This document shows positions 7,104-15,116 of a DNA stretch of 64,000 nucleotides, in pieces. The notes under the pieces are model-generated. The model was not told where the DNA came from. It did no database searches and saw only the letters and a list, made by a program, of their open reading frames with translations. This DNA comes from CAVVWJ01 sp965652025 (GTDB taxonomy: Bacteria > Gemmatimonadota > Gemmatimonadetes > Gemmatimonadales > GWC2-71-9): assembly GCA_965652025.1 (NCBI GenBank), contig CBFGTM010000001.1, positions 71,982 to 135,981 of the forward strand. The letters run 5' to 3'. Made by a program: the position numbers and the translations under genes. The stretch's first letter is position 1. The number at the start of each line of letters is the position of its first letter.

Positions 7104-8642
7104 ATGGCCCTAGATAACCTCCGCGAGTTCATCAAGGCCATCGACGGCATCGGCGAGCTGGTGCGGGTCACCCATCCGGTCCGGGCACGGCTCGAGATCG
7201 CCGAGATCGCCGACCGGGTGATGAAGAGCCCCGGCGGCGGAGTGGCCCTCCTCTTCGAGCAGGTGCTCCTGGAAGACGGACAGCGCAGTCAGCAGCCGGT
7301 GGCCATCAACCTGTTCGGCTCGATGCGCCGCATGTGCCTGGCCCTGGGCGTTCGCAACCTCGATGAGATCGGCGGGCGGATCTCCGAGATGCTGAACCTC
7401 AAGGTTCCCGAGGGACTGTTCGGCAAGCTGGCCATGCTGCCCAAGCTGGCCGAGATCGGAAAGTTTCCTCCCCGGATGAAGAGTGGCCGCGCCCCGTGCC
7501 AGGAAGTGGTGCAGCGCGATGCGGAAGTGGACCTCGGCAGCATCCCGTTTCTCACCACCTGGCCGGGCGACGGGGGCCGCTACCTCACCCTGCCGCTGGT
7601 GATCACCACCGACCCCGCCACCAGCGTCCGCAACGTGGGCATGTACCGGGTACAGGTGCTGGACCGAAACTCGCTGGCGATGCACTGGCAGCGCCACAAA
7701 GTGGGAGCCGGACACTGGCGGGAGATGGCGACCCGGGGCGAGCGCATGCCGGTGGTCATCGCGCTGGGCGGCGACCCGGCGAGCATGTACTCCGGCTCGG
7801 CGCCCCTGCCTCCCACGATCGATGAGTTTCTCTTTGCCGGGTTTCTGCGGGGAGAGCCGGTGGAGCTGGCCAAGGCTCTGACCTCTGACCTCGCGGTGCC
7901 GGCCCAGGCCGAGCTGGTGCTGGAAGGGTATATCGACCCGGCGGAGCCGCTGGTGCTGGAGGGCCCGTTCGGCGATCACACGGGCTTCTACTCATTGGCC
8001 GACTACTACCCGCGGGTGCATGTCACGGCGATCACATCGCGCCGCGACCCCATTTATCCCGCCACCCTGGTGGGCCGGCCTCCCATGGAGGACTTTTACC
8101 TGGGACACGCGACCGAACGGATCTTTCTTCCCCTGCTCCGGCTCACGGTCCCGGAGATCGTCGACTACCACATGCCAGCGCCGGGGATTTTTCACAACCT
8201 GGTCTTCGTGTCGATCGATAAGCAGTACCCGGGACAGGCCTACAAGGTGATGAACGCACTCTGGGGGCAGGGACTCATGTCGCTCGCCAAGGTGTTGGTG
8301 ATCGTGGACAAGGAGGTCGATGTCCGAGATCCGGACGAGGCGTGGTGGATCGCGCTCAACAACATCGACCCGGAGCGCGACGTGCGCTTCTCCATGGGAC
8401 CGATGGATGTGCTGGACCATTCCAGCCGGGCGTTCACCTACGGAAGCAAGATGGGAATCGATGCTACCCGGAAGTGGAAAGAGGAGGGCTTCGATCGCGA
8501 GTGGCCGGAGCTGATCCGGATGGACGAGGAGACGAAGAAGAGAGTCGATGAGATGTGGGATCGGCTTGGGATTGATCTGGCGGTCGGCCGGTCGGCCGGT
8601 CGGACGGTCACCGATAAGAAGACCCGCGGAGCCGGACGTTGA
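7104..8642 (+). CDS. ubiD: UbiD-family prenylated-FMN decarboxylase (MqnL candidate)
   Basis: A 512-residue UbiD-family protein starting MALDNLREFIKAID. The motif EGPFGDHTGFYS near residue 288 is the conserved substrate/cofactor loop of the family. UbiD enzymes remove an aromatic carboxyl group using prenylated FMN made by UbiX, whose gene lies two genes downstream. Neighbouring ubiE, ubiA and ubiX homologues match the late futalosine menaquinone steps (MqnL, MqnP, MqnM, MenG), so decarboxylation of a naphthoate intermediate is likely. The last 20 residues (VGRSAGRTVTDKKTRGAGR) are encoded by a GGTCGGCC word repeat and are probably not conserved. The stop overlaps the next start (TTGA). Confidence 0.9.
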   Translation: MALDNLREFIKAIDGIGELVRVTHPVRARLEIAEIADRVMKSPGGGVALLFEQVLLEDGQRSQQPVAINLFGSMRRMCLALGVRNLDEIGGRISEMLNLKVPEGLFGKLAMLPKLAEIGKFPPRMKSGRAPCQEVVQRDAEVDLGSIPFLTTWPGDGGRYLTLPLVITTDPATSVRNVGMYRVQVLDRNSLAMHWQRHKVGAGHWREMATRGERMPVVIALGGDPASMYSGSAPLPPTIDEFLFAGFLRGEPVELAKALTSDLAVPAQAELVLEGYIDPAEPLVLEGPFGDHTGFYSLADYYPRVHVTAITSRRDPIYPATLVGRPPMEDFYLGHATERIFLPLLRLTVPEIVDYHMPAPGIFHNLVFVSIDKQYPGQAYKVMNALWGQGLMSLAKVLVIVDKEVDVRDPDEAWWIALNNIDPERDVRFSMGPMDVLDHSSRAFTYGSKMGIDATRKWKEEGFDREWPELIRMDEETKKRVDEMWDRLGIDLAVGRSAGRTVTDKKTRGAGR

Positions 8643-8680
8643 GTACCAGACCGCCTGACCGCCTGACCGCCTGTCCGCCC
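8581..8680. repeat. Word repeats GGTCGGCC / CCGCCTGA across the ubiD-ubiA junction
   Basis: Bases 8581-8609 repeat CGGTCGGC three times and end in CGGACGGTC. Bases 8650-8679 repeat CCGCCTGA, ending in CCTGTCCGCC. The arms are roughly complementary and flank the overlapping stop and start of two genes. They therefore encode the C-terminal tail of the UbiD homologue and the N-terminal tail of the UbiA homologue. The pattern is the same as at other junctions here, but with a different word. Confidence 0.6.
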
Positions 8681-9565
8681 AGTGAAGGGCAAACCTTCAC
8701 CGGCGAATCGCTCCTCGTCCGCTACATCAACTTCGTCAAGCTGCCCCACACCCTGTTTGCCTTGCCGTTCGCCTTGCTGGGGGTACTGGCGGCTTCTCGC
8801 GCGGCTCCGGTGACCGGCCGGACTGTGCTGCTGGTCGTGATCGCCTTTTCCGCCGCCCGCTGGGCAGCCATGGGATTCAACCGGATTGCCGACCGCCAGT
8901 TCGATGCCCGAAACCCGCGGACCCTCAATCGCGAGCTGCCCCAGGGCCGGCTATCACTGACCCAGGCCTGGATCTCGGTTCTGGTCGCAGCGGCGATCTT
9001 CATCGGCACGGCGGCGCTGCTCAATCCACTCTGCCTGCTTCTGAGCCCGCTGGCCCTGGCCTGGATTCTGGTGTACAGCGTGTCCAAGCGGTTCACCTGG
9101 TGGCCCCACCTCTGGCTGGGTATCAGCCTGGCGATCGCCCCTGTTGGTGGGTACCTAGCGGTGACCGGGCGCTGGAGCGACCCTGCCTGGGTGCTGCTGG
9201 CGATCACGTTGGCCGTGGCCACCTGGGTCGCCGGGTTCGACATTTTCTATGCCTTACCGGACGCCGGTTTCGATCGCGACGAGGGGCTTCGGAGCGCCGT
9301 AGTTCGCCTGGGTGAGTCGCGGGCGATTCGCCTGGCCAAGTTGCTCCACGGGATCACCATTCCAGCCCTGGCGTTGTTCGGCTACGGCGCGGGTTTCGGC
9401 CTGTGGTACTACTTCGGCCTCATGATTGCCACCGGCATCCTTGCCTACGAGCATTCCCTGGTGCGACCCGGCGATCTCTCCCAGCTCGACGCCGCATTCT
9501 TTACCATGAACGGGGTGATGTCGGTAGTCGTCTTTTTCTTTGCGCTGGTGGATAGGGTTGTGTGA
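8639..9565 (+). CDS. ubiA: UbiA-family polyprenyltransferase (MqnP candidate)
   Basis: A 308-residue integral membrane prenyltransferase. The two Asp-rich motifs are NRIADRQFDARNPRT near 84 and DIFYALPDAGFDRDEG near 200, which bind the Mg-diphosphate of the prenyl donor. Eight to nine hydrophobic segments surround them. NFVKLPHTLFALPFALLG starts the conserved region. The annotated TTG start overlaps the ubiD stop; the first ~25 residues come from a CCGCCTGA word repeat, so translation could begin further in. With the ubiD and ubiX neighbours it probably prenylates the naphthoate precursor of menaquinone. Confidence 0.88.
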   Translation: MSTRPPDRLTACPPSEGQTFTGESLLVRYINFVKLPHTLFALPFALLGVLAASRAAPVTGRTVLLVVIAFSAARWAAMGFNRIADRQFDARNPRTLNRELPQGRLSLTQAWISVLVAAAIFIGTAALLNPLCLLLSPLALAWILVYSVSKRFTWWPHLWLGISLAIAPVGGYLAVTGRWSDPAWVLLAITLAVATWVAGFDIFYALPDAGFDRDEGLRSAVVRLGESRAIRLAKLLHGITIPALALFGYGAGFGLWYYFGLMIATGILAYEHSLVRPGDLSQLDAAFFTMNGVMSVVVFFFALVDRVV

Positions 9566-9579
9566 TGAAAAACGGGAGC

Positions 9580-9712
9580 AATGAGCGGTGAGCACTAAGC
9601 GGGAAAAGCCACCTAAGAAGGCGAGAACCAAGCAGCCTGTTCCGGCTCCCAAGCAGGCATGGCCCCAGCCCGACCGGAAACCCCCGTTCACTGCTCACCG
9701 CTCACCGCTCAC
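9580..9712. repeat. Word-repeat pair (GAGCGGTGAGC) between ubiA and ubiX
   Basis: Bases 9582-9600 carry GAGCGGTGAGCACTAAGCGG. Bases 9689-9711 carry CACTGCTCACCGCTCACCGCTCAC, the same word in the opposite orientation and repeated. The arms could pair across about 90 bases. A 59-codon frame runs through the unit and is listed separately. Confidence 0.55.
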
Positions 9713-9767
9713 AACTTCTCCCAAACACCCGCACCACACCCCAACACCCAACCGCCGGGGCCAATGA
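9588..9767 (+). CDS. Possible small Lys/Pro-rich protein (doubtful)
   Basis: A GTG-initiated frame of 59 codons lies in the gap between the ubiA and ubiX homologues. Its first half is basic (KREKPPKKARTKQPVPAPKQ) and its second half is encoded by the GAGCGGTGAGC word repeat. The stop overlaps the ubiX ATG (ATGA), and an 8-codon frame starting at 9565 overlaps both the ubiA stop and this GTG. The chain of overlaps may mean ribosomes are carried across the gap, or may be chance. No family is recognised, and no strong ribosome-binding site is present. Confidence 0.2.
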   Translation: MSTKREKPPKKARTKQPVPAPKQAWPQPDRKPPFTAHRSPLTTSPKHPHHTPTPNRRGQ

Positions 9768-10357
9768 GCCGCCTGCCGATCGTCCTGGCCCTGACCGGAG
9801 CATCGGGAGCACCCTACGCCGTGCGGCTGCTCGAGGTCCTGGCCCGGAACGGTGTCCCGGTATGGCTCATCGCCTCGGAGCACGGCATGCGGCTGCTCCG
9901 GGAGGAATGCGCCATCAACTCACTGGAGGAGCTGCGCCGGTCAACCGGCGGAGACTGGTCATCGGTCGTGACCTTTCCGGACGAAGACCGGGGTGCCCTG
10001 CCGGCGAGCGGCTCTCAGCGCACCGCCGGTATGGTGATCTGCCCCTGCAGCATGGGTACTTTGGCTGCCATCGCGCTCGGGACCAGTCGCTCACTGGTTG
10101 AGCGGGCGGCGGACGTCACCCTCAAGGAGCGGCGCAAGCTGGTCCTGGTGCCTCGAGAAACGCCGCTCTCCCTGGTGCATCTCCGAAACATGGTGACGGT
10201 CGCCGAGGCGGGCGCCGTCGTGCTTCCAGCGGCTCCAGGGTTTTACCATCGTCCGGGTGGGGTAGCCGACCTGATAGATTTCGTGGTCCAGCGAGTGCTG
10301 GATCAACTCGAGCTCGATCTCGAGATCGCCCGCCGATGGGAAGGTCAGGCAGACTGA
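9764..10357 (+). CDS. ubiX: UbiX-family flavin prenyltransferase (MqnM candidate)
   Basis: A 197-residue flavoprotein starting at ATG 9764, where ALTGASGAPYAVRLLEVL gives the N-terminal FMN-binding signature. ICPCSMGTLAAIALGTSRSL near 90 and LVLVPRETPLS near 126 are further UbiX landmarks. It makes the prenylated FMN cofactor needed by the UbiD homologue upstream. An open frame extends upstream to 9659, but it reads through repeat sequence. The stop overlaps the next ATG (TGATG). Confidence 0.93.
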   Translation: MSRLPIVLALTGASGAPYAVRLLEVLARNGVPVWLIASEHGMRLLREECAINSLEELRRSTGGDWSSVVTFPDEDRGALPASGSQRTAGMVICPCSMGTLAAIALGTSRSLVERAADVTLKERRKLVLVPRETPLSLVHLRNMVTVAEAGAVVLPAAPGFYHRPGGVADLIDFVVQRVLDQLELDLEIARRWEGQAD

Positions 10358-11586
10358 TGAGCAATCCGGATGATCTCCGGCGCCTCAGGTGGGGCGCCGT
10401 TCTCACTTGTATATCCAGCCTTGTCGCCGCCTGTGGTGGTGGGGACAACAATCCAGCCGGCCCGGGATCGACCGAGCCGACGGACGTCGGGGAGGCTCCC
10501 ACGCCCGGCTGCCGCGACGGCGTGCTGCCGCACGGAGCGCTCTACCGGCTCTGCTTTCCCGAGTCCTGGAACGGGGACCTGGTCCTCTATGCCCATGGAT
10601 ACGTCGCGCCGCAGCGAGAGCTGTCTATCCCGGAGGACGTAGTCGGCGGGCGCCCGGCCTCCGATCTGATTACCAGTCTCGGCTATGGCTACGCGACAAC
10701 TAGCTACCGCGCCAACGGACTGATTGCGCCCGAGGCGGTCGAGGATCTGATCGAGCTGAGCGAGGAGGTCCAACGGCTGATTCGCCCGAACCCGAACCGC
10801 AGCGTGGTGGTTGGTTTCTCCGAAGGAGGGCTGGTGGCCACCCTATCGGCCGAGCTTCACGCCGATCAGTTCAACGGCGCCCTGGCGGGTTGTGGTCCCA
10901 TCGGCGACTTCCGAGCCCAGCTCGACTACATCGACGATTTCCGGGTGGTGTTCGACTATTTCTTTCCCGGTCTTATCCCTGGTACCGCGCTCGACATTCC
11001 CGAATCAGTCAGGCAACAGTGGGAGCAAGTCTACATTCCGGCGATCGTCCTCGCCCTGGCGGCGCGTCCGGATGCTACTCGGCAGCTGCTTACCGTTACC
11101 CAGGCTCCGACTGCCGGCAGTGATCTTCGCTCTATTGCGGAAACGACGGTCGGCCTGCTCTGGTACAACGTATTCGGAACGGCGGACGGTCAAGCCCGCC
11201 TGGGAGGCAACCCGTTCGACAACTCCGGCCGGACCTACTCCGGATCCGATGACGATGCGGCGCTGAACGCCGAGGTGGAGCGGTTCGTTGCCGACGCGGG
11301 TGCGCTGGCGGCGCTGGAGCGGTTCAGTACGTCAGGAAACCTGACTGTGCCGCTGATCAACCTCCACACGACCGGTGATCCCATCGTGCCGTTCAGCCAG
11401 GCCGGGCTCTATGCCGAGAAGGTGCGGCAGATCGGGGCTGATGCTCTGTATACCCAGACGGAGGTGGCCCGCCCCGGTCACTGCAACTTCGAGGCTGCCG
11501 AGCTGCTGAGCGCCTTCAACAACCTGTGGCAGCAGGTCGATGACCGGCCTCCGGTGATCCCGCTCGCCACTGCGGCGCAGCGCTGA
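10357..11586 (+). CDS. Lipoprotein alpha/beta hydrolase
   Basis: The 409-residue product has a lipoprotein signal (SSLVAACGGGDN, lipid-acceptor Cys near residue 26). The alpha/beta hydrolase core shows LVLYAHGYVAPQ (oxyanion region), nucleophile elbow VVGFSEGGLVA (GxSxG) near 158, NLHTTGDPIVPF (acid region) near 345 and PGHCNF (His) near 380. It is probably an envelope-bound esterase, lipase or peptidase; the substrate is unknown. Its ATG overlaps the ubiX stop and its own stop overlaps the next ATG, so it sits inside the quinone transcription unit without an obvious pathway link. Confidence 0.78.
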   Translation: MSNPDDLRRLRWGAVLTCISSLVAACGGGDNNPAGPGSTEPTDVGEAPTPGCRDGVLPHGALYRLCFPESWNGDLVLYAHGYVAPQRELSIPEDVVGGRPASDLITSLGYGYATTSYRANGLIAPEAVEDLIELSEEVQRLIRPNPNRSVVVGFSEGGLVATLSAELHADQFNGALAGCGPIGDFRAQLDYIDDFRVVFDYFFPGLIPGTALDIPESVRQQWEQVYIPAIVLALAARPDATRQLLTVTQAPTAGSDLRSIAETTVGLLWYNVFGTADGQARLGGNPFDNSGRTYSGSDDDAALNAEVERFVADAGALAALERFSTSGNLTVPLINLHTTGDPIVPFSQAGLYAEKVRQIGADALYTQTEVARPGHCNFEAAELLSAFNNLWQQVDDRPPVIPLATAAQR

Positions 11587-12077
11587 TGCGGCTCGGTGTC
11601 ATCGCCGACACTCACGGTCTGATGCGTCCCGAAGTCTTTCGAGTCTTCGAGCAGGTCGATCACATCGTGCACGCGGGCGATATCGGTCCCCTCGATCTCT
11701 TGACCGAGCTGGAGGCGGTGGCACCGGTGACCGCCGTCTATGGCAACACCGACGGGCCGGAGGTGCGGCAACGCCTACCGCAAGTCGCCCACGTGGAGCT
11801 CGAGGGCTTCGATATCGTGGTGACCCACGGTGATCAGCTCGGCACCCCGACTCCCGAGGGGCTAAACGCCGTCTTCCCCGATGCCCAGATCATCATCTAC
11901 GGCCACACTCATCGGCCGCTGCTGACGGTGGTAGACGTAGTCGTGACGGTGATGAATCCTGGCGGTGCGGGACATCGCCGCTTTGGCCTCCCTCCGTCGG
12001 TTGGGATTCTGGAGCTGGAGCCGGGCATCCCGCCTCGCGGCCGGCTGCTTCCGTTGCTCGACTTCGCTCCCGCCTGA
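11586..12077 (+). CDS. YfcE/MJ0936-type metallophosphoesterase
   Basis: A 163-residue calcineurin-like phosphoesterase. The metal-binding motifs appear in order: GVIADTHG (DxH), HAGDIG (GDxx), YGNTDG (GNxD), VTHGDQ and YGHTHRP (GHTH). The length fits the small YfcE family of phosphodiesterases. The natural substrate is unknown. The ATG overlaps the stop of the lipoprotein hydrolase (TGATG), suggesting co-translation. Confidence 0.9.
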   Translation: MRLGVIADTHGLMRPEVFRVFEQVDHIVHAGDIGPLDLLTELEAVAPVTAVYGNTDGPEVRQRLPQVAHVELEGFDIVVTHGDQLGTPTPEGLNAVFPDAQIIIYGHTHRPLLTVVDVVVTVMNPGGAGHRRFGLPPSVGILELEPGIPPRGRLLPLLDFAPA

Positions 12078-12080
12078 CCC

Positions 12081-12704
12081 GTGCTGCTGCTCGCGCTCCA
12101 GCTGGCCCTGCCCGACACGTTGCGGGTTCGTCCGATCGACCCACCACTCTCCGCCGCTCCGATCATCGACAGCGTCGCGCTGGGACCTGCGCAAGTCCGG
12201 ATTCGGACTGGGCAGGGTACGGCTTTGGTGTGGCTCCTGCGCTCGCGCGACACTGTCTTTCTTGCAGCCAGCATTCCCGACTCCACGTTCTACTGGGGTG
12301 ACGACTTGGTCGTCAGTCTCGATCCTTCTGGTGATGCGGCCAGTCAACCGCAGCATGACGATTTCCAGCTGTATTTCCGCCGAGTGCTCGACAGCAGCGT
12401 GGTCTATCGGGGACGGAACGGCAGGTGGGAACCGCCGAGAGATGACCCCGATTGGCGGCTGGGTCGGGAGCGCTCCGGTGGCGGCTGGGAGGTGAGTGGC
12501 CGGAGCGATCGGCAGGGCTGGCGCCTGCTTCTACGGCTGGATCCGGCGTGGTTCCCGCCAAGCTCGGACCGGCTGCCCCGGATAGCGTTTCGAATTTACG
12601 ACAACGATCCAGGTGGCTGGTTCAGCTGGCCGGCTGCAGCGGCCTCCCAGCCGCCGACCGAAGTGGAACGAACGCCGTCTGCCTGGGCACCGGTGCGGCG
12701 GTAG
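12081..12704 (+). CDS. DOMON/CBM9-like beta-sandwich protein, unknown function
   Basis: A 207-residue protein starting GTG three bases after the phosphoesterase stop. A short hydrophobic start (MLLLALQLALP) could be a weak signal peptide. The middle, WGDDLVVSLDPSGDAA followed by HDDFQLYFRRV and later WRLLLRLDPAWF, resembles the strand pattern of family-9 carbohydrate-binding or DOMON-like sandwich domains. This is recognition by pattern only. No catalytic motif is visible. It ends the co-directional run that began at ubiE and converges with the UvrC-like gene. Confidence 0.6.
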   Translation: MLLLALQLALPDTLRVRPIDPPLSAAPIIDSVALGPAQVRIRTGQGTALVWLLRSRDTVFLAASIPDSTFYWGDDLVVSLDPSGDAASQPQHDDFQLYFRRVLDSSVVYRGRNGRWEPPRDDPDWRLGRERSGGGWEVSGRSDRQGWRLLLRLDPAWFPPSSDRLPRIAFRIYDNDPGGWFSWPAAAASQPPTEVERTPSAWAPVRR

Positions 12705-12737
12705 TCGCTAGTCTCCAGTCGCCAGTCTCCAGTCGCC
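12703..12737. repeat. Tandem AGTCTCC/AGTCGCC words between convergent genes
   Basis: The 40-base gap between convergent stops contains AGTCGCTAGTCTCCAGTCGCC-type words, four to five in tandem and all in one orientation. They resemble the words at 142-264 and 25319-25352. No clear T-rich terminator accompanies them. Confidence 0.5.
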
Positions 12738-12743
12738 GCTCCC

Positions 12744-13844
12744 TCACATCCACTGCTCATAGGGCGAGGTCCGCCGGAGGGCATCCGGGTGCGCTCGGAA
12801 CCAGGACATCATGAGCAGCACTTCGTCCACCGCATCCATCGGAAGCGGCTCGGTGGATGGCATCGGCCGCCGTGACTCCTCCGCTACCACCGCGCGGAAA
12901 GCCTCGTGCTCGATCGGAGTCGAAGGGTACGGAAACGAGGCCCGCACCACTCCCCGCCGCATCAGGTATACCCGGTCGTCGCCAAAGTCTCCCGGATCCC
13001 GATAGACGAACGTCAGCAGGTCGATGGCGCTGCGGGCCCGGCTGGTCGCGGCCAGAAGCCACTCCAGTTGCTCGAACTTCTCTCGCCAGCGGACCGCGAC
13101 TTCGAAGCGGTTGCTGTTCGAGGCCTCCTGCATCGCGGCGATGACCCGGTTCAGAGGATCCAGGGTTCGGCCCTCCAGAAATGCGACGGCGGTATCCACT
13201 CGGCGGAGGTAGTCCAGCTCCGAGACCAGACCAGCGCAGGGCCCGCTGCAGAATCCGAGCTCATGTCGCATGCACGCGGCCTGGCGAGGCTGGTCGAAGA
13301 GGTCGCCCTGTCCGGCAAAACTCATCGGCATGTTGCTGGGGCAGTCGCGCAGACCCAGCAGATCGTTCAGGGTGCGCACGGCCTCCTGCATTCGCTGCAT
13401 GGACGTAAACGGACCGTAGCAGCGCATGTCATTGAGCGCGACCGTGCCGCCCCCGTACACTCGAGGCGCGGGCCCACCGGCCACCTTGATCAGCACCGCA
13501 CGGCGGGTACGGTTCCCCTTGTGATTGAAATAGGGACGCAATTTCCGGATCTGGCGTAGCTCGCCGAGGTAAGCGGCGAATTCACTGGGGACGTAGTCCC
13601 AGCGGATGTCGCTGGCGGCGTACAGGATCCTGGCGGCCTTGTCGTCGGGATAGCTGGCGCGGAAATAGGTGAGCAGCCGGGTGCGCAGCCGTTTGGCCTT
13701 GCCCACGTACAGGACCCGGCCAGTGGCGTCGAACATCTGGTAGATGGCAGGCCGGTTTTCTGCCATCGCTCGCACGCGGCGCAGCAGCAGGTTGAGATCG
13801 GTGGCTGGGAGCGGGATCCTGCGCTGAGAGCGGAGTCGACTCAC
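12744..13844 (-). CDS. UvrC-like GIY-YIG protein lacking the C-terminal nuclease half
   Basis: A 366-residue protein. The GIY-YIG domain is at about 30-110 (IYQMFDATGRVLYVGKAKRL), followed by a UvrC-type cysteine segment (CMRHELGFCSGPC) and a UVR-like helix pair near 215-250 (VAVRWREKFEQLEWLL) that in UvrC contacts UvrB. Full UvrC is about 600 residues with an RNase H-like second nuclease and HhH domains; neither is visible here. That architecture recalls Cho (UvrC homologue) proteins that make the 3' incision in nucleotide excision repair. It overlaps the fpg gene by 4 bases. Confidence 0.82.
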   Translation of the reverse strand: MSRLRSQRRIPLPATDLNLLLRRVRAMAENRPAIYQMFDATGRVLYVGKAKRLRTRLLTYFRASYPDDKAARILYAASDIRWDYVPSEFAAYLGELRQIRKLRPYFNHKGNRTRRAVLIKVAGGPAPRVYGGGTVALNDMRCYGPFTSMQRMQEAVRTLNDLLGLRDCPSNMPMSFAGQGDLFDQPRQAACMRHELGFCSGPCAGLVSELDYLRRVDTAVAFLEGRTLDPLNRVIAAMQEASNSNRFEVAVRWREKFEQLEWLLAATSRARSAIDLLTFVYRDPGDFGDDRVYLMRRGVVRASFPYPSTPIEHEAFRAVVAEESRRPMPSTEPLPMDAVDEVLLMMSWFRAHPDALRRTSPYEQWM

Positions 13845-14665
13845 GACTGGCAGCGGTGACAGAAGACCGAGATTCGCGCATCAATGGCGTGGGTACCGGT
13901 CAGGCGGGTACCGCAGCGGCGGCAGGGTTCCCCCTCGCGTCCGTACACCAACAGCTCGAGCTGAAAATTTCCTGACTCCCCGGTACCGGTCCGATAGTCG
14001 CGGAACGTGGTTCCATTCGACCGGATGGCCGCCGCCAGGATGCGGCGGATCTCGGCGTGGAGGCGCCGATGGTCCTCGGGGCCAAGCCGGCGCGCCGGCT
14101 TCGAGGGATCGATCCCCGCCGCGAACAGGGCCTCGTTGGCGTAGATGTTTCCTACCCCGGCCAGGTGTCGCTGATCCATGATGACCTTTTTCACTGCCTG
14201 GCGGCTTCGGCGCAGTGCCTCACCCAGTCGCTCTGCAGAAAACTCCGGATCCAGTGGCTCCGGCCCGATGGCGCGGTCATACGCCGCCCATTGCTTCTGG
14301 TCCAGCAGCAGTATGGTTCCGAGCCGCCGCACGTCGGTGTAGACCAGCTCATCGCCCCCATCGAGCTCGGCCCGGAGCACGGCGTAGCGGGCCTCCTCCG
14401 GCGGCAACGGCCGCTGGTGGACCTGCAGTGAGCCGGTCATGCCCGGCTGAATGACCAACCGACCCGAGTCCAGCTCCAGCACCGCGTGCTTGGCTCGGCG
14501 GTACACCTCGCGGATCGTGGCACCCGCGAGACGGCGAAGCAGCCGCCTGCGGCTGACACCCCGCAGGACGTCGTCGTGACTGAGCGCGGCTCGTTTAATC
14601 CGGCGGCGCAGCAGAATGGGGCGCAGGTCCCGGACGATGGTTTCGACTTCAGGAAGCTCGGGCAT
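13841..14665 (-). CDS. mutM: Formamidopyrimidine-DNA glycosylase (Fpg/MutM)
   Basis: The 274-residue protein starts MPELPEVETIVRDL, in which Pro2 is the catalytic nucleophile and Glu3 the general acid. HLAGVGNIYANEALF near 165 is the helix-two-turn-helix, and the C-terminus carries a zinc finger (CRRCGTRLTG, then CHRC). It excises oxidised purines such as 8-oxoguanine and cleaves the abasic site. It is translationally coupled to a UvrC-like gene downstream, making a small DNA-repair unit. Nei-type proteins share the fold, but the N-terminus and length fit Fpg. Confidence 0.95.
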   Translation of the reverse strand: MPELPEVETIVRDLRPILLRRRIKRAALSHDDVLRGVSRRRLLRRLAGATIREVYRRAKHAVLELDSGRLVIQPGMTGSLQVHQRPLPPEEARYAVLRAELDGGDELVYTDVRRLGTILLLDQKQWAAYDRAIGPEPLDPEFSAERLGEALRRSRQAVKKVIMDQRHLAGVGNIYANEALFAAGIDPSKPARRLGPEDHRRLHAEIRRILAAAIRSNGTTFRDYRTGTGESGNFQLELLVYGREGEPCRRCGTRLTGTHAIDARISVFCHRCQS

Positions 14666-14674
14666 CGACCGAAT

Positions 14675-15073
14675 TCAGGGAGTGACGGTGACGCTTCCCT
14701 GCATGGAGGGGTGGATGCTGCAGTGGTAGCCGTGCTCCCCGGCCGTGGTCAGAGTGGCCTGGAAGGTGGCGCCTGGTGCCAGACTTCCCGATGCGAAGGA
14801 TGCGTCGTCTGCCGTAATGTTGTGAACCACTCCGCTGCCCCCGTAGACCCCGCCCGCCTCGTCGTTGTTGAACCACATCACCGTCCCCCCGTCCGCCAGC
14901 GAGATGCTCAGGGGATTGGGAGTGAAGGCGCCAAAGCCCTTGGTCTGGGCGCCCGCAACTATGCTGATCCCATTCGACGGGAGCGGTTCCGGCTGATTGG
15001 GCTCGCTGCTATCGCTGCCGCACCCGGCGGCTCCCATCAGCAGCAGCGCAGTCGCTATTTGTGCCCGAGTCAT
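14675..15073 (-). CDS. Plastocyanin-like cupredoxin lipoprotein
   Basis: The 132-residue product has a lipoprotein signal (LLLMGAAGCGSD, acceptor Cys at 18). The mature part shows type 1 copper ligands: His in VVHNITAD near 83, then Cys, His and Met in YHCSIHPSMQG near 117-124. This is the plastocyanin/azurin arrangement for a periplasmic one-electron carrier. The stop is 10 bases from the fpg start on the same strand. The redox partners are not in this window. Confidence 0.88.
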   Translation of the reverse strand: MTRAQIATALLLMGAAGCGSDSSEPNQPEPLPSNGISIVAGAQTKGFGAFTPNPLSISLADGGTVMWFNNDEAGGVYGGSGVVHNITADDASFASGSLAPGATFQATLTTAGEHGYHCSIHPSMQGSVTVTP

Positions 15074-15116
15074 GGATCACTCCTGTCTCCTGATTCTCCA
15101 CTGGAGGGACCACCCC

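Noticed and set aside
12703..12737. Possible insertion-sequence end or attachment site
   Set aside because: The tandem words are short and in one orientation, no transposase or integrase is near, and no target duplication is visible.
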